Shown here piece by piece: positions 8,988-18,182 of a stretch of DNA of 64,000 bases. The stretch lies in NCBI RefSeq assembly GCF_900545795.1, contig NZ_URAR01000001.1, positions 248,001 through 312,000 on the forward strand, read 5' to 3'. The DNA comes from an uncultured Veillonella sp. GTDB lineage: Bacteria; Bacillota; Negativicutes; Veillonellales; Veillonellaceae. The notes beneath the pieces are model-generated. The model ran no database searches. It was not told the DNA's origin and was given only the letters and a program-made list of their open reading frames with translations. Every line of letters starts with the position of its first letter. Positions within the stretch are counted from its first letter, which is position 1. The translations under genes and the position numbers were made by a program.

Positions 8988-9830
8988 TTAAATAACTTCT
9001 TCAGCATGACGGCTTGCATGGCAGCAAATTGTCACAGCTACAGGAAGGCCAGCAATATGAGTAGCAGCCCATTCAATATTTACTGCTAAGGCTGTAGTTG
9101 TACCACCAAGTTGTGGTCCAATGCCAGTTTTATTAATCATTTCAAATAATTCTGTTTCAAGTTTTGCGTAATCTGGATGTTCATTGCGCACTTTTGTATT
9201 GCGAAGTAATGCTTTTTTAGAAAGGAATGCAGCATAATCCATAGTGCCACCAATACCGATACCAACTACCATTGGAGGGCATGGATTTGGGCCTGCTTTT
9301 TTAATGATATCCATAACGGCGTTCTTAACGCCTTCAACACCATCAGCTGGAACCAACATTTTAAGACCTGATTTATTTTCACTACCAAAGCCTTTTAGCT
9401 CCATATCAATCTTAACCTTATCACCAGGTACAATGCGTGTATAAATAATAGCAGGTGTATTATTGCCAGTATTTTTACGATTAAATAGTGGCTCAGCTAC
9501 TACAGATTTACGTAAGTAACCTTCTGTATAGCCTTTAGCTACACCAGCTTGGATAGCATCTTCTAAAGCGCCACCTTCAAAATGTACATCTTGACCTACT
9601 TCAAGAAATACAAGTGTATAGCCAGTATCTTGGCAAATTGGACGATCTTCTTCTTTGGCAATTTCAGCATTTTTAATAATTTGATCTAATACAACACAAC
9701 CCACTGGGGATTGTTCAGTTTCACGACCAGCTTTTAATGCATCATATACATCTTCAGGCAAATAATATGCCGCGTTCTTGCACATCTGTGCAACTACATT
9801 TGTTATTGTTTCCACGTTAATGGTACGCAT
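8988..9830 (-). CDS. Fumarate hydratase class I, alpha subunit
   Basis: A 280-residue protein matching the N-terminal half of class I fumarases. The three expected [4Fe-4S] ligand cysteines can be placed in ICQDTGY (near residue 65), NPCPPMVVG (near residue 185) and ICCHASRH (near the C-terminus). The signature GIGIGGTMDYA is also present. GAGGAGG lies seven bases before the ATG. A good promoter sits about 50 bp upstream. With the beta subunit encoded just downstream it forms a heteromeric, oxygen-sensitive enzyme typical of strict anaerobes. Confidence 0.92.
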   Translation of the reverse strand: MRTINVETITNVVAQMCKNAAYYLPEDVYDALKAGRETEQSPVGCVVLDQIIKNAEIAKEEDRPICQDTGYTLVFLEVGQDVHFEGGALEDAIQAGVAKGYTEGYLRKSVVAEPLFNRKNTGNNTPAIIYTRIVPGDKVKIDMELKGFGSENKSGLKMLVPADGVEGVKNAVMDIIKKAGPNPCPPMVVGIGIGGTMDYAAFLSKKALLRNTKVRNEHPDYAKLETELFEMINKTGIGPQLGGTTTALAVNIEWAATHIAGLPVAVTICCHASRHAEEVI

Positions 9831-9873
9831 AACAAAACCTCCTCACTACTAAATGAGCTTACCTAATGACCTA

Positions 9874-9902
9874 ATGATACCATACATTATGGAGGCTTTC
9901 AA
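9874..9902 (-). promoter_or_regulatory. Predicted sigma-A promoter of the fumarase operon
   Basis: On the minus strand TTGAAA and TATCAT are separated by exactly 17 bp, with the -10 end 44 bp before the alpha-subunit ATG. No operator was recognised. Confidence 0.6.
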
Positions 9903-10205
9903 ATTATTTTAATGCATAATTTGCAAGTAAATATGTTTATTGAGATGCTTTCGCAAAATTCTAAAATGTTAGGTATTTTCTGTATTTTATATGCATAAAT
10001 AGAAAGTGGACATTAAAATTCAGCAGGATTATTTTATCGTATAAACGAATAATTATGCAACCAATTTTATTATACTTTTATAACACCTATTAATAATCTC
10101 CATATTTGCATTGCTATAACACCATTTCCATAAATGGACAATTGTCTATACCGTATAGATACAAATAAATCCTTCATACATTATAAATCTAATCAAAAGT
10201 ATACT

Positions 10206-10250
10206 AAAAAAAGGGAGTTTTTCTAATTTATAGAAGAACTCCCTTTTTAT
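10206..10250 (-). terminator. Bidirectional stem-loop terminator in the fumarase-nar gap
   Basis: The inverted repeat AAAAAGGGAGTT...AACTCCCTTTTT has A/T tracts on both sides and lies 256 bp past the narI stop. The rest of 9903-10505 is AT-rich and holds no ORF or RNA gene I can recognise. Confidence 0.65.
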
Positions 10251-10505
10251 AACGATATATTTCAACTAAAATGCCATTGATATTCTATAAATACATCATC
10301 TCTAAAATAAATCGACCTCTTAATTGAAATATATTATCAACAACTTTCTTTGTATTTATAGAAATTTACTTTATTAGATTTATCTTGGAAACTATATAAT
10401 CTGCCTGTATATTACACTTAAATATACAGTTATATGAGATTTGCACTATAATCCCTATACATACAATCCTAATAGGCTATATCATTATACATTAAACGCA
10501 ATAGA

Positions 10506-11168
10506 TTATCGTTTCCTATATACAATAGCACTGCGCCATATATATACAAAAGGAATGCTTAAGCAATGAACTAAGCGAGAAAATGGAAATAAAATAGCCA
10601 CTATCATCCAGGAGATCATATGCACTTTAAAAATTAGGGGAATATGAATCATCAATTCTGGATGGGGCTGCATCATCAATAATCCACGGAACCAAGGGCC
10701 AATATACAGTCGATAATTAAAGGCTCCATCTGCATTCATCATAGTGCCCATAAATCCAGTTAAAATAGTAAGCCCTAAAAATAGGAAGATCCACACATCC
10801 ATAGTGGACGTATTAACTTTTAAATATGAAGACGTACTGCGTCGCCACATTAACAGTATAAAACCTAACACTAATAATATCCCAGCCAATCCACCAATAT
10901 ATAAGGCACCTTGATGATAAAGATGTTCCGTAATTCCAAAGAACTCTGTCACTTCCTGCGGCACTAACACCCCGCCTACATGCCCTAAAAATACAAGCAA
11001 TAAAGAGAAGTGAAATAAAGGTCCTGCAATTCGCAATTTCTTCTTTTCTAAAAATTGACTCGATTTTGTTGTCCAAGTCTCTTCAGAAACAATAAATCTC
11101 ACAGCTGAGCCAATCACTAAAAAAGTAAATGCAATATAGGGCAAGGCTACCCATAAAAATTCATTCAT
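10506..11168 (-). CDS. narI: Respiratory nitrate reductase, gamma subunit (cytochrome b)
   Basis: A 220-residue membrane cytochrome b with five hydrophobic segments, the size of NarI. It takes electrons from the quinol pool and passes them through two haems b to NarH. Candidate haem ligands are the two His in LFHFSLLLVFLGHVGG and the two in the C-terminal IFKVHMIS and RLVHCLS segments. The longer in-frame extension was rejected because the ATG at 11168 has GAGAGGAG upstream and starts with the usual MNEFLW. It overlaps the narJ stop by eight bases, which suggests translational coupling. It is the last gene of narGHJI. Confidence 0.95.
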   Translation of the reverse strand: MNEFLWVALPYIAFTFLVIGSAVRFIVSEETWTTKSSQFLEKKKLRIAGPLFHFSLLLVFLGHVGGVLVPQEVTEFFGITEHLYHQGALYIGGLAGILLVLGFILLMWRRSTSSYLKVNTSTMDVWIFLFLGLTILTGFMGTMMNADGAFNYRLYIGPWFRGLLMMQPHPELMIHIPLIFKVHMISWMIVAILFPFSRLVHCLSIPFVYIWRSAIVYRKR

Positions 11169-11766
11169 CGTGATTTCGCTCCTCTCGCTCAATATATTGT
11201 AATACTGTATCAATAATGAATACTTGAATATGTCGCCCTTTTGCCAATTCGTCACGCAATGTTTGCAAACCGCTCTTCATATGTTTCAAAATAGGCCAAG
11301 CATCTGCCTCACTTAAATAAGTACATAGCTCCAACAAAGCCGGCACATAATCGGGCAATTCCTTTTGCACTTCATAGCCATGACGCAAAAAGAAATCTTT
11401 ATACACTAATAATTTAGCGGCTTGTTCTTCTGCATTAGTACTATCATAAGAAGACAAATACATATTGGTTTGACTGCTAAAGTCAAAGAGGCGCACATAT
11501 TCGTCTTCATAGTCGCCTTCAGGCTGCTCCTCTATATAGGCAATAACATCAACTAAGCTATCTAACTCAGGCAAGGTTCCTACCTGAGTTTTTATTTCTT
11601 TTAAGGCATGCCACCAAGCGGAGCTAGGATAGGTCAATAAAAAGGCACAATAAGCCAATATATCTGAACCTGTAGTATCCTTAGATTCACTATAATCTAA
11701 AGATTCTGTACTCGAAGGATTGGCATACGCTGAACTAGCTATTTTAATTTGGCTCTTATCTAGCAT
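11161..11766 (-). CDS. narJ: Nitrate reductase assembly chaperone
   Basis: A 201-residue acidic cytoplasmic protein of the NarJ/NarW (TorD-like) family, which escorts NarG during molybdenum-cofactor insertion. Recognisable features are the LTYPSSAWW segment, the EDEYVRLFDFS motif and the HGYEVQKELPDYVP helix. The start at 11766 lies two bases past the narH stop and is preceded by AAAGGAGGGG; the longer frame would run deep into narH. An extra Ser/Thr-rich stretch of about 25 residues precedes the conserved domain. Position between narH and narI is the standard order. Confidence 0.92.
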   Translation of the reverse strand: MLDKSQIKIASSAYANPSSTESLDYSESKDTTGSDILAYCAFLLTYPSSAWWHALKEIKTQVGTLPELDSLVDVIAYIEEQPEGDYEDEYVRLFDFSSQTNMYLSSYDSTNAEEQAAKLLVYKDFFLRHGYEVQKELPDYVPALLELCTYLSEADAWPILKHMKSGLQTLRDELAKGRHIQVFIIDTVLQYIEREERNHDE

Positions 11767-11767
11767 C

Positions 11768-13315
11768 CTATGCCCCTCCTTTACAACTAGAGCAACTACT
11801 GCTTGATGATCTCTCAGAAAAACCTGTTGTTTCACCCTTCACAGATTGATCAATGCTACTAGTGCCAGAACAGCCGCCTACAGGACAGCTTCCCATATCG
11901 CCTAGTACATGGTCGGTAAAACCATTTACACCTTGACGAAGTCGTTGTTCTTCTTGTGCTACTGACACGCCGGAAGGAATAATAAAGCGATCTCGATACT
12001 TAGCAATGCCGAGGAGTCGATACATTTCATACAATACATGCTCCCCATACACTGCGTCATAGGCCTCTGTAGATTGCCCACGAGTTCGTTGTTGCATATA
12101 ATGGCGTAAATCTAACAAGGTCTTGAGTACCTGGCGAATGATATCCTCATTACCAGCAGAGAATAATTGAGCCAAATAAGCCACAGGAATACGCATGGTA
12201 TCACTATCAGGAAAATGTGTATGACTAGCATCCTTATGTAATATAGGACTCATCGGTGGCACATACCAAACCATAGGCACAGTGCGATATTCTGGATGAA
12301 GCGGCAAAGCAATGCGCCATTCTTTTACTAACTTATACACTGGCGACTTTTTCGCTGCTTGTAGCCAATTTTCTGGAATTCCCTGCTCTTTAGCAACGCG
12401 GCTAACGTCCTCATCGTGAGGATCTAAAAGAACCTCAGTCATAGCCTCATAAATATCTTGTGGGTTCGTTGTAGCCGCCACGTCAGCCACCTTATCCATA
12501 TCGTAAAGCAATACCCCTACATAGCGCATGCGCCCTACACAAGTGTCGGCACAGATTTGTGGCAAGCCATTTTCTAAGCGAGGATAACAGAACACGCATT
12601 TTTCAGCTTTATTAGTTTTCCAATTATAGTAAATTTTCTTATACGGACAAGACGGCACACAATGGCGCCAACCACGGCATACATCTTGTGATATAAGCAC
12701 CACTCCATCTTCATCACGCTTGTAAATAGCGCCTGATGGACAGGCTGCCACACAAGCAGGATTTAAGCAATGATTACAAAGGCGAGGCAAATATTTCATA
12801 AAAATATCGTGGAAGTCTAGAGCAATATCTTGTCCTGTGCGCTTCAAATTAATATCCGCACGAGCTGTATTGCCGCCAGCTAAATCATCTTCCCAATTCG
12901 GCCCCCACTCAATTTCCATCTTTTCCTTTGTCACAAGAGAACGTGGACGCGCTACTGGCTGATTATTCTTTCGTTTTGAGTGAATCAAGGTTTCATAGTC
13001 ATAGGTCCAAGGTTCAAAATAATCCTTTAACTCTGGCTGTTCTGGATGGAAAAAGAGCTTCATTAAGCGATTACCCTTAGCGCCCGTAGCAAGCTGCAAC
13101 TTGCCATCTTTTAAAATCCAGCCACCCTTCCACTTATCTTGGTCTTCCCAATGACGTGGATAGCCAATACCCGGCTTAGTCTCTACATTATTAAAATACA
13201 TATATTCAGCGCCATCGCGATTTGTCCACGTATTTTTACAAGTAATGGAGCAAGTATGACAGCCGATACATTTATCTAAATTCATGACCATAGAGATCTG
13301 TGCTTTAATCTTCAA
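11768..13315 (-). CDS. narH: Respiratory nitrate reductase, beta subunit (Fe-S)
   Basis: A 515-residue ferredoxin-like subunit that relays electrons from NarI to NarG. Four cluster motifs are visible: CIGCHTCSITC near residue 15, CNHCLNPACVAAC near 180, CRGWRHCVPSC near 213 (the Trp marks the [3Fe-4S] site) and KCVFCYPR near 238. The start is a TTG at 13315: AAGGAGGTG lies six bases before it, and it overlaps the narG end by 11 bp. An internal ATG eight codons later is less well served. The last ~40 residues form a Cys/Ser-rich tail ending SCSSCKGGA, unlike the conserved core. Confidence 0.95.
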   Translation of the reverse strand: MKIKAQISMVMNLDKCIGCHTCSITCKNTWTNRDGAEYMYFNNVETKPGIGYPRHWEDQDKWKGGWILKDGKLQLATGAKGNRLMKLFFHPEQPELKDYFEPWTYDYETLIHSKRKNNQPVARPRSLVTKEKMEIEWGPNWEDDLAGGNTARADINLKRTGQDIALDFHDIFMKYLPRLCNHCLNPACVAACPSGAIYKRDEDGVVLISQDVCRGWRHCVPSCPYKKIYYNWKTNKAEKCVFCYPRLENGLPQICADTCVGRMRYVGVLLYDMDKVADVAATTNPQDIYEAMTEVLLDPHDEDVSRVAKEQGIPENWLQAAKKSPVYKLVKEWRIALPLHPEYRTVPMVWYVPPMSPILHKDASHTHFPDSDTMRIPVAYLAQLFSAGNEDIIRQVLKTLLDLRHYMQQRTRGQSTEAYDAVYGEHVLYEMYRLLGIAKYRDRFIIPSGVSVAQEEQRLRQGVNGFTDHVLGDMGSCPVGGCSGTSSIDQSVKGETTGFSERSSSSSCSSCKGGA

Positions 13316-16300
13316 GCCAGTTCACCTCCTTCATCTTCCGTACTACAACTAGCACATCACGTTGATTGCCCGTTGGTCCATAATAGTTAAATCCATAACT
13401 AAGTTGTCCATAGCCACCAATCATATGAGTTGGTTTCATATGCAAACGTGTTGGCGTATTATGAGTGCCTCCACGACCACCAGTTAAGGATGTACCTGGC
13501 ACATTAATATGGCGGTCCTGTGCATGATGCATATAAGCCACACCGCGCGGAATACGTGGTGTTACTACAGCTCGAGACGCCACTACACCATTGCTATTGT
13601 ATAGTTCAATCCAATCATTATCAGCTACACCGATTTCATTAGCATCATCTTCATTGAGCCATACAGATTGACCACCGCGGAATAAGGTTAACATTTGCGG
13701 CGTATCAAAATACATACTGTGAATACTCCACTTATTATGAGGTGTTAAGTATTTTAAAGTAATTTCAGGTGTCCCATCAGCCGGTAACGCTTCGCGCATA
13801 GGCGCATAGGCTAGAATCGGCTTAAATGTAGCCATCTGTTCACCCCATTCACCCATTAGTTCATGATCCAAGAAAAATGACTGACGCCCTGTTACGGTGC
13901 GGAATGGCATAAGTAACTCAATATTATTGGTAAATGGTGTATACCGTCGATTATCTTTCCCATTGCCAGTGAAAATAGGAGTCGGTATAACTAATCGTGG
14001 CTGTGCCACAATATCTTCAAAAGTAATCTTTTCACCTGCCCGACCACTGGTCATGTCTTTCAGATTGGTAAGCCCCGTTAACTCTTCCGCCTTACTCCAA
14101 CTCTTATGAGCCACGGCTCCATTCGTAGCAGAACTCATGGTTAACACCGCTTGGCATGCATCATAACAATCTTCAATGCTTGGGCAACCAGCACCTACTC
14201 CAGGTTCTGTAATCACACCATTGCGCAACTTAAGGCTTTCATATTCTTCACCAATCGATACGGCAATACCATGAGCACCTACAGAGCCATTAGCTAAATT
14301 AGGCCCTAAGGCTCTTTGTTTATTATAAATTTGCGTATAATCCCGTTCGATTTCAATTAATTGCGGCATAGTTTTCCCTGGAATAGGGTCGCACTCGCCG
14401 CGACTCCAATCGCGAATCTTGCCCAATGGCTGCGCCGTTTCTGCTTCAGAATCATGTTGCAAGGGCACCGCTACTATATCGCGATACACCAGCAAGTTAG
14501 CCTCTTTAGCCAATTTAGAAACCGCTTTACCCAAGGTTAAGAAAATATCCCAATCTGTTTTAGCTTCCCAACCCGGATTTACAGCCGGTTGGAAGGGATG
14601 TACAAATGGATGCATATCCGTAGAGGATAAGTCTGTTTTTTCATACCAAGTGGCTGTAGGTAATACAATGTCAGAGTACAGCGCGGACCCGGCCATGCGG
14701 AAATCTAAGTCTACTAATAAATCTAATTTCCCCTCTCCAGCTTGTTCACGCCATTTAATTTCACTAGGCTTACTTGGCGAATCATTAGCCTCTAACAAAC
14801 CATCCTTTGTGCCAAGCAAATATTTCATAAAATATTCGTGACCTTTTGAAGAAGATGTAATTAAATTAGCGCGCCATACGATGAGATTTCGTGGGAAATT
14901 CTCTGATGCATCTGGGTCTTCAACGGCAAACTGAAGTTCTTTAGCCTTCAATTGGTCCGCCACATATTGTTTTACCTCATCAAAGGCTTCATGTCCTGCC
15001 GCCTTTGCATCAGCAAAAATCTGTTCACTCCCTTTATTAAAAGTAGGATATGATGGTAACCAGCCAAGGCGAGCAGCCAATACATTATAATCCCCAGCAT
15101 GGCGATATTTAGGAGATTTTAAAGGAGAGGTTAACTCCTTCGTATCCATTTCATCAGTACGCCATTGATCAGTTGAAAAATAAAAGAAAGATGTACTATT
15201 TTGTAAACGCGGCGCCGCTTGCCAATCTTTTGCCGACATAATGGCCCCCCAGCCTTCAGCAGGGCGCAATTTTTCCTGCCCTACATAATGCGCCCAGCCG
15301 CCGCCATTCTTGCCTTCACAGCCACAGAATAATACGAGATTAAGTACAGCGCGATAAATTACATCGGCATGAAACCAATGATTAATGCCCCCGCCCATAA
15401 TAATCATGGAACGGCCATCTGTAGCAATGGCATTATCTGCAAATTCTTTCGCTGTATGAATGACCATTTGAGGATCTATACCAGTGTATTTTTCCTGCCA
15501 AGCCGGAGTAAATGGCGTATCAATTTCGTAAGAGCTTCCCACTTCACCGCCAAGGCCACGATCTACACCATAATTAGCTAAAATTAAGTCAAAAACAGTT
15601 GTTACTAAACGTTCGCCTGCAGCCGTTTGAAGCTTACGCACTGGCACGGCACGCTCTACCACTTGCTTTTCATCTAAATGACCAAACATAGGTAACGCAA
15701 TAAGACGTACTGCATCATCCTCTTTTGCCTTGCTAACTACATATTCATTGTAGTCTTTGCCCACAGCTTGAAAACTATCTGCACGTACAGTTTCAACAGC
15801 ATCTTTATGTACAGCTTGAATATCACTTTCATATGTAGCCTTAGATGCTCCTTTATACGCATCTAAGATAGATAAATCAACCGCTAACTCTTCACCAGTC
15901 TCGCTATTTTCTTGACGAAGATTCCATTTCTCTTTCGCCGTCCATCGATGCCCCATAACACCATTTGGAATAGCTAACTCTTTAGTCTTAGCGTCTATGA
16001 CATAATATTTAAATTCGCTTTTTTCACTGCCATCGCCCATATCCTTCGCCGTAAGAAAACGATCTGGCACAAGCTTGCCCTCTTCTTCAGTGAGCATTAC
16101 AAGAAATGGGAAATCTGTATAATGTTTGGCATAGTCCTCAAACATTGGCACAGTTTGTTTAACATAATATTCATTTAAAATTACATGTCCCATAGCCATA
16201 GCCAAGGCGCCATCAGAGCCAGCCTTTACATTTAACCAAGTATCAGCCGGCCGTCGTGCTCTCCGCATAATCTGGGGATACGGAAATAACCTTCGTTCCT

Positions 16301-17118
16301 TTATAGCGCACCTCAGTTAAAAAGTGTGCATCTGGTGTACGCGTTTGAGGCACATTAGAGCCCCAAGTCATAATATAACCAGCATTATACCAATCGCTGC
16401 TTTCAGGCACATCAGTTTGATCGCCCCATACTTGAGGACTTGCTGGCGGTAAATCAGCATACCAGTCATAGAAGCTTAAGCAAGCACCGCCCATGAGGTT
16501 CATAAAACGAGCACCGCCGGCATAGCTGAGCATAGACATGGCAGGAATTGGAGAGAATCCAAAATTTCGGTCAGGCCCATATGTCTTAGCTGTATACAAC
16601 ATGGACGCTGCCGTAATCTCCGATGCCTCTTCCCAAGTCGAGCGCACAAAGCCCCCCATACCGCGGGCCGATTTATATAATTTAGTTTTTGCCGGGTCTG
16701 TCACAATGGACTCCCAAGCTTCAATCCCATTTGTATGCTCTTTTTTAGCCGCGCGCCATAAATCAGCTAGTTCACCGCGAATATATGGATATTTTACACG
16801 CAATGGACTATACATATACCAGGAAAATGAAGCCCCACGTGGACATCCTCGTGGTTCAAAATCTGGCATATCCGGACTCGTCTCTGGATAGTCGTGATTT
16901 TGATTTTCCCAAGTAACGATGCCATTCTTTACGAAAACATTCCAACTACAAGAACCAGTGCAGTTTACACCATGTGTGGAACGCACTACTTTATCATAGG
17001 ACCAACGATTGCGATATAAGTCTTCCCATTCGCGTCCCCCTTGATACACCGCTTGGTGACCACTTGTACTTTTTTCTACAGGTGACACATAGGAAAATTT
17101 TTTAAAGAATGATTTCAT
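13305..17118 (-). pseudogene. narG: Respiratory nitrate reductase alpha subunit, split by a one-base frameshift
   Basis: Two overlapping frames together make one NarG. The first (17118 to 16243, 291 residues, ATG behind GGAGGG) carries the [4Fe-4S] ligands HGVNCTGSCSW and RGCPRG and the molybdenum-ligand region QTRTPDAHF. It ends DYAESTTAG then TGA. The second begins in another frame and resumes at ADTWLNVKAGSDGALAMAMG and runs to 13305. Removing one G from GCCGGCTGAT (between 16246 and 16253) restores DYAESTTAADTW and a protein of about 1,270 residues, normal for NarG. All downstream nar genes are intact. Either this is a real mutation, a sequencing or assembly error, or, less likely, programmed +1 shifting. 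Confidence 0.9.
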
Positions 17119-17144
17119 GCTTAGTCCCTCCTTATCTTAGTATT

Positions 17145-17187
17145 AGAATAGCAAAGGGACTTGTTCTGTTCTGTGATTAATGTCACA
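17145..17187 (-). promoter_or_regulatory. narG promoter with Crp/Fnr-type operator
   Basis: The operator TGTGATTAATGTCACA (17172-17187) is a TGTGA-N6-TCACA palindrome. On the minus strand it ends 21 bp before a TATTCT -10 box (17150-17145). This places it near -41.5, the class II activator position. The same distance is seen at narK. Confidence 0.75.
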
Positions 17188-17213
17188 TGGTAGAAAAAAT
17201 AGCCCAAAAGGAC

Positions 17214-17242
17214 AAACAAAAAGGACCCCTCACGGAGTCCTA
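17214..17242 (-). terminator. Intrinsic terminator of the Crp/Fnr regulator gene
   Basis: On the minus strand AGGACTCC pairs with GGGGTCCT around a GTGA loop and is followed by TTTTTGTTT. It lies about 55 bp past the regulator stop and isolates it from the nar promoter. Confidence 0.8.
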
Positions 17243-17297
17243 ACAGTTATAAGTATAAGTTCACATATAAGTTCAAGTCCGACACTGTACAACACAA

Positions 17298-17981
17298 TCA
17301 CTCATGTACTGGCGCCAACACTTTAAAATGATTTTTTTCAAATGCAATGAGTCCATCATCTTGCATACGACTCAATTCTCTCGTCAATGCACTGCGATCC
17401 ACACATAAATATTCACTTAAGGCTACGCGCCCTAAAGGTAAATCAAATTCCAGCGAATTATATACCTTCGCCATAAATGATAAGTAGGTCATAAGCTTTT
17501 CTCGCAAAGTTCGCTTCGACACAATTTCTAACTTTTGAACAAAGCGCACATTCTTATCAGCTAGCAAGGTCATGGTATTCTGCCATAATTGTTGAGCCAC
17601 TCCACTGAGTTCAGAGCCTTTAGCTACTTCTTTAAGTAAGGATTCATAAGGAATATAGATAGACTCAACTTCCGATGCCGCATAAAAATTGACTAATGAT
17701 ACCTGATTAGAGCTACAAGCAAAAGACTCACCAAATAAATCACCGCGATTCATAAAGACAATGATCGTGCGATTCCCCCACATATCTTCGCTCACCATAT
17801 GTACAATGCCACTAATAATGACACTCACACAAGGCACTTCATCTTCAGACAATGCAATATATGCACCTTTTTTAAATTTTTTGCTAAACATGCCAACAGA
17901 CTTATATAATGCCAAAAAGTCATCCTTACTTACATCTTTAAAAGCCCGTAAATCCCGCACTCGCTCATATGTATTCTTCAT
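17298..17981 (-). CDS. Crp/Fnr-family transcriptional regulator of the nitrate genes
   Basis: A 227-residue protein with a cyclic-nucleotide-type sensor domain (about residues 15-130), a long dimerisation helix and a C-terminal winged HTH, with recognition helix CVDRSALTRELSRM near residue 195. The N-terminal cysteine cluster of oxygen-sensing FNR is missing, so it probably senses something else, as haem-based DNR-type proteins do. It lies between narGHJI and narK and is flanked by two matching TGTGA-N6-TCACA-type sites. One overlaps its own promoter (TATAAT at 18059-18054), which suggests autoregulation. Activation of narG and narK by this protein is inferred from layout. Confidence 0.9.
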   Translation of the reverse strand: MKNTYERVRDLRAFKDVSKDDFLALYKSVGMFSKKFKKGAYIALSEDEVPCVSVIISGIVHMVSEDMWGNRTIIVFMNRGDLFGESFACSSNQVSLVNFYAASEVESIYIPYESLLKEVAKGSELSGVAQQLWQNTMTLLADKNVRFVQKLEIVSKRTLREKLMTYLSFMAKVYNSLEFDLPLGRVALSEYLCVDRSALTRELSRMQDDGLIAFEKNHFKVLAPVHE

Positions 17982-18053
17982 CGGACGCCACCTTATTCAC
18001 ACCGCATATAATATACTCTTTAGAGCATCCTTTCCCTTAACTTTATATATATC

Positions 18054-18119
18054 ATTATAGCATAGAAGTAGCTCTTAGTGATAAATGTCACATACAGCGC
18101 TTCAAATATTTTCTATACT
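18054..18119. promoter_or_regulatory. Divergent regulator/narK control region with Crp/Fnr-type operator
   Basis: The operator AGTGATAAATGTCACA (18077-18092) differs from the narG operator at only two of 16 positions. On the plus strand it ends 21 bp before TATACT (18114-18119), giving a class II spacing for narK identical to narG. On the minus strand a TATAAT (18059-18054) lies 17 bp away, so the operator covers the regulator -35 region. Confidence 0.7.
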
Positions 18120-18182
18120 CCAAAGAGACAACGCCTCATGCATAGGCTTATAGTATGTTATTCAAAAGGAGTGTGCTAGTAT

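Noticed and set aside
14419..14841. 140-codon plus-strand ORF inside narG
   Set aside because: It is antisense to a strongly conserved molybdoenzyme, has no ribosome site and resembles no family.
16243..16245. In-frame TGA in narG read as selenocysteine
   Set aside because: After the TGA the same frame meets another stop within about ten codons, and the homologous sequence resumes in a different frame. No Sec position exists there in NarG.
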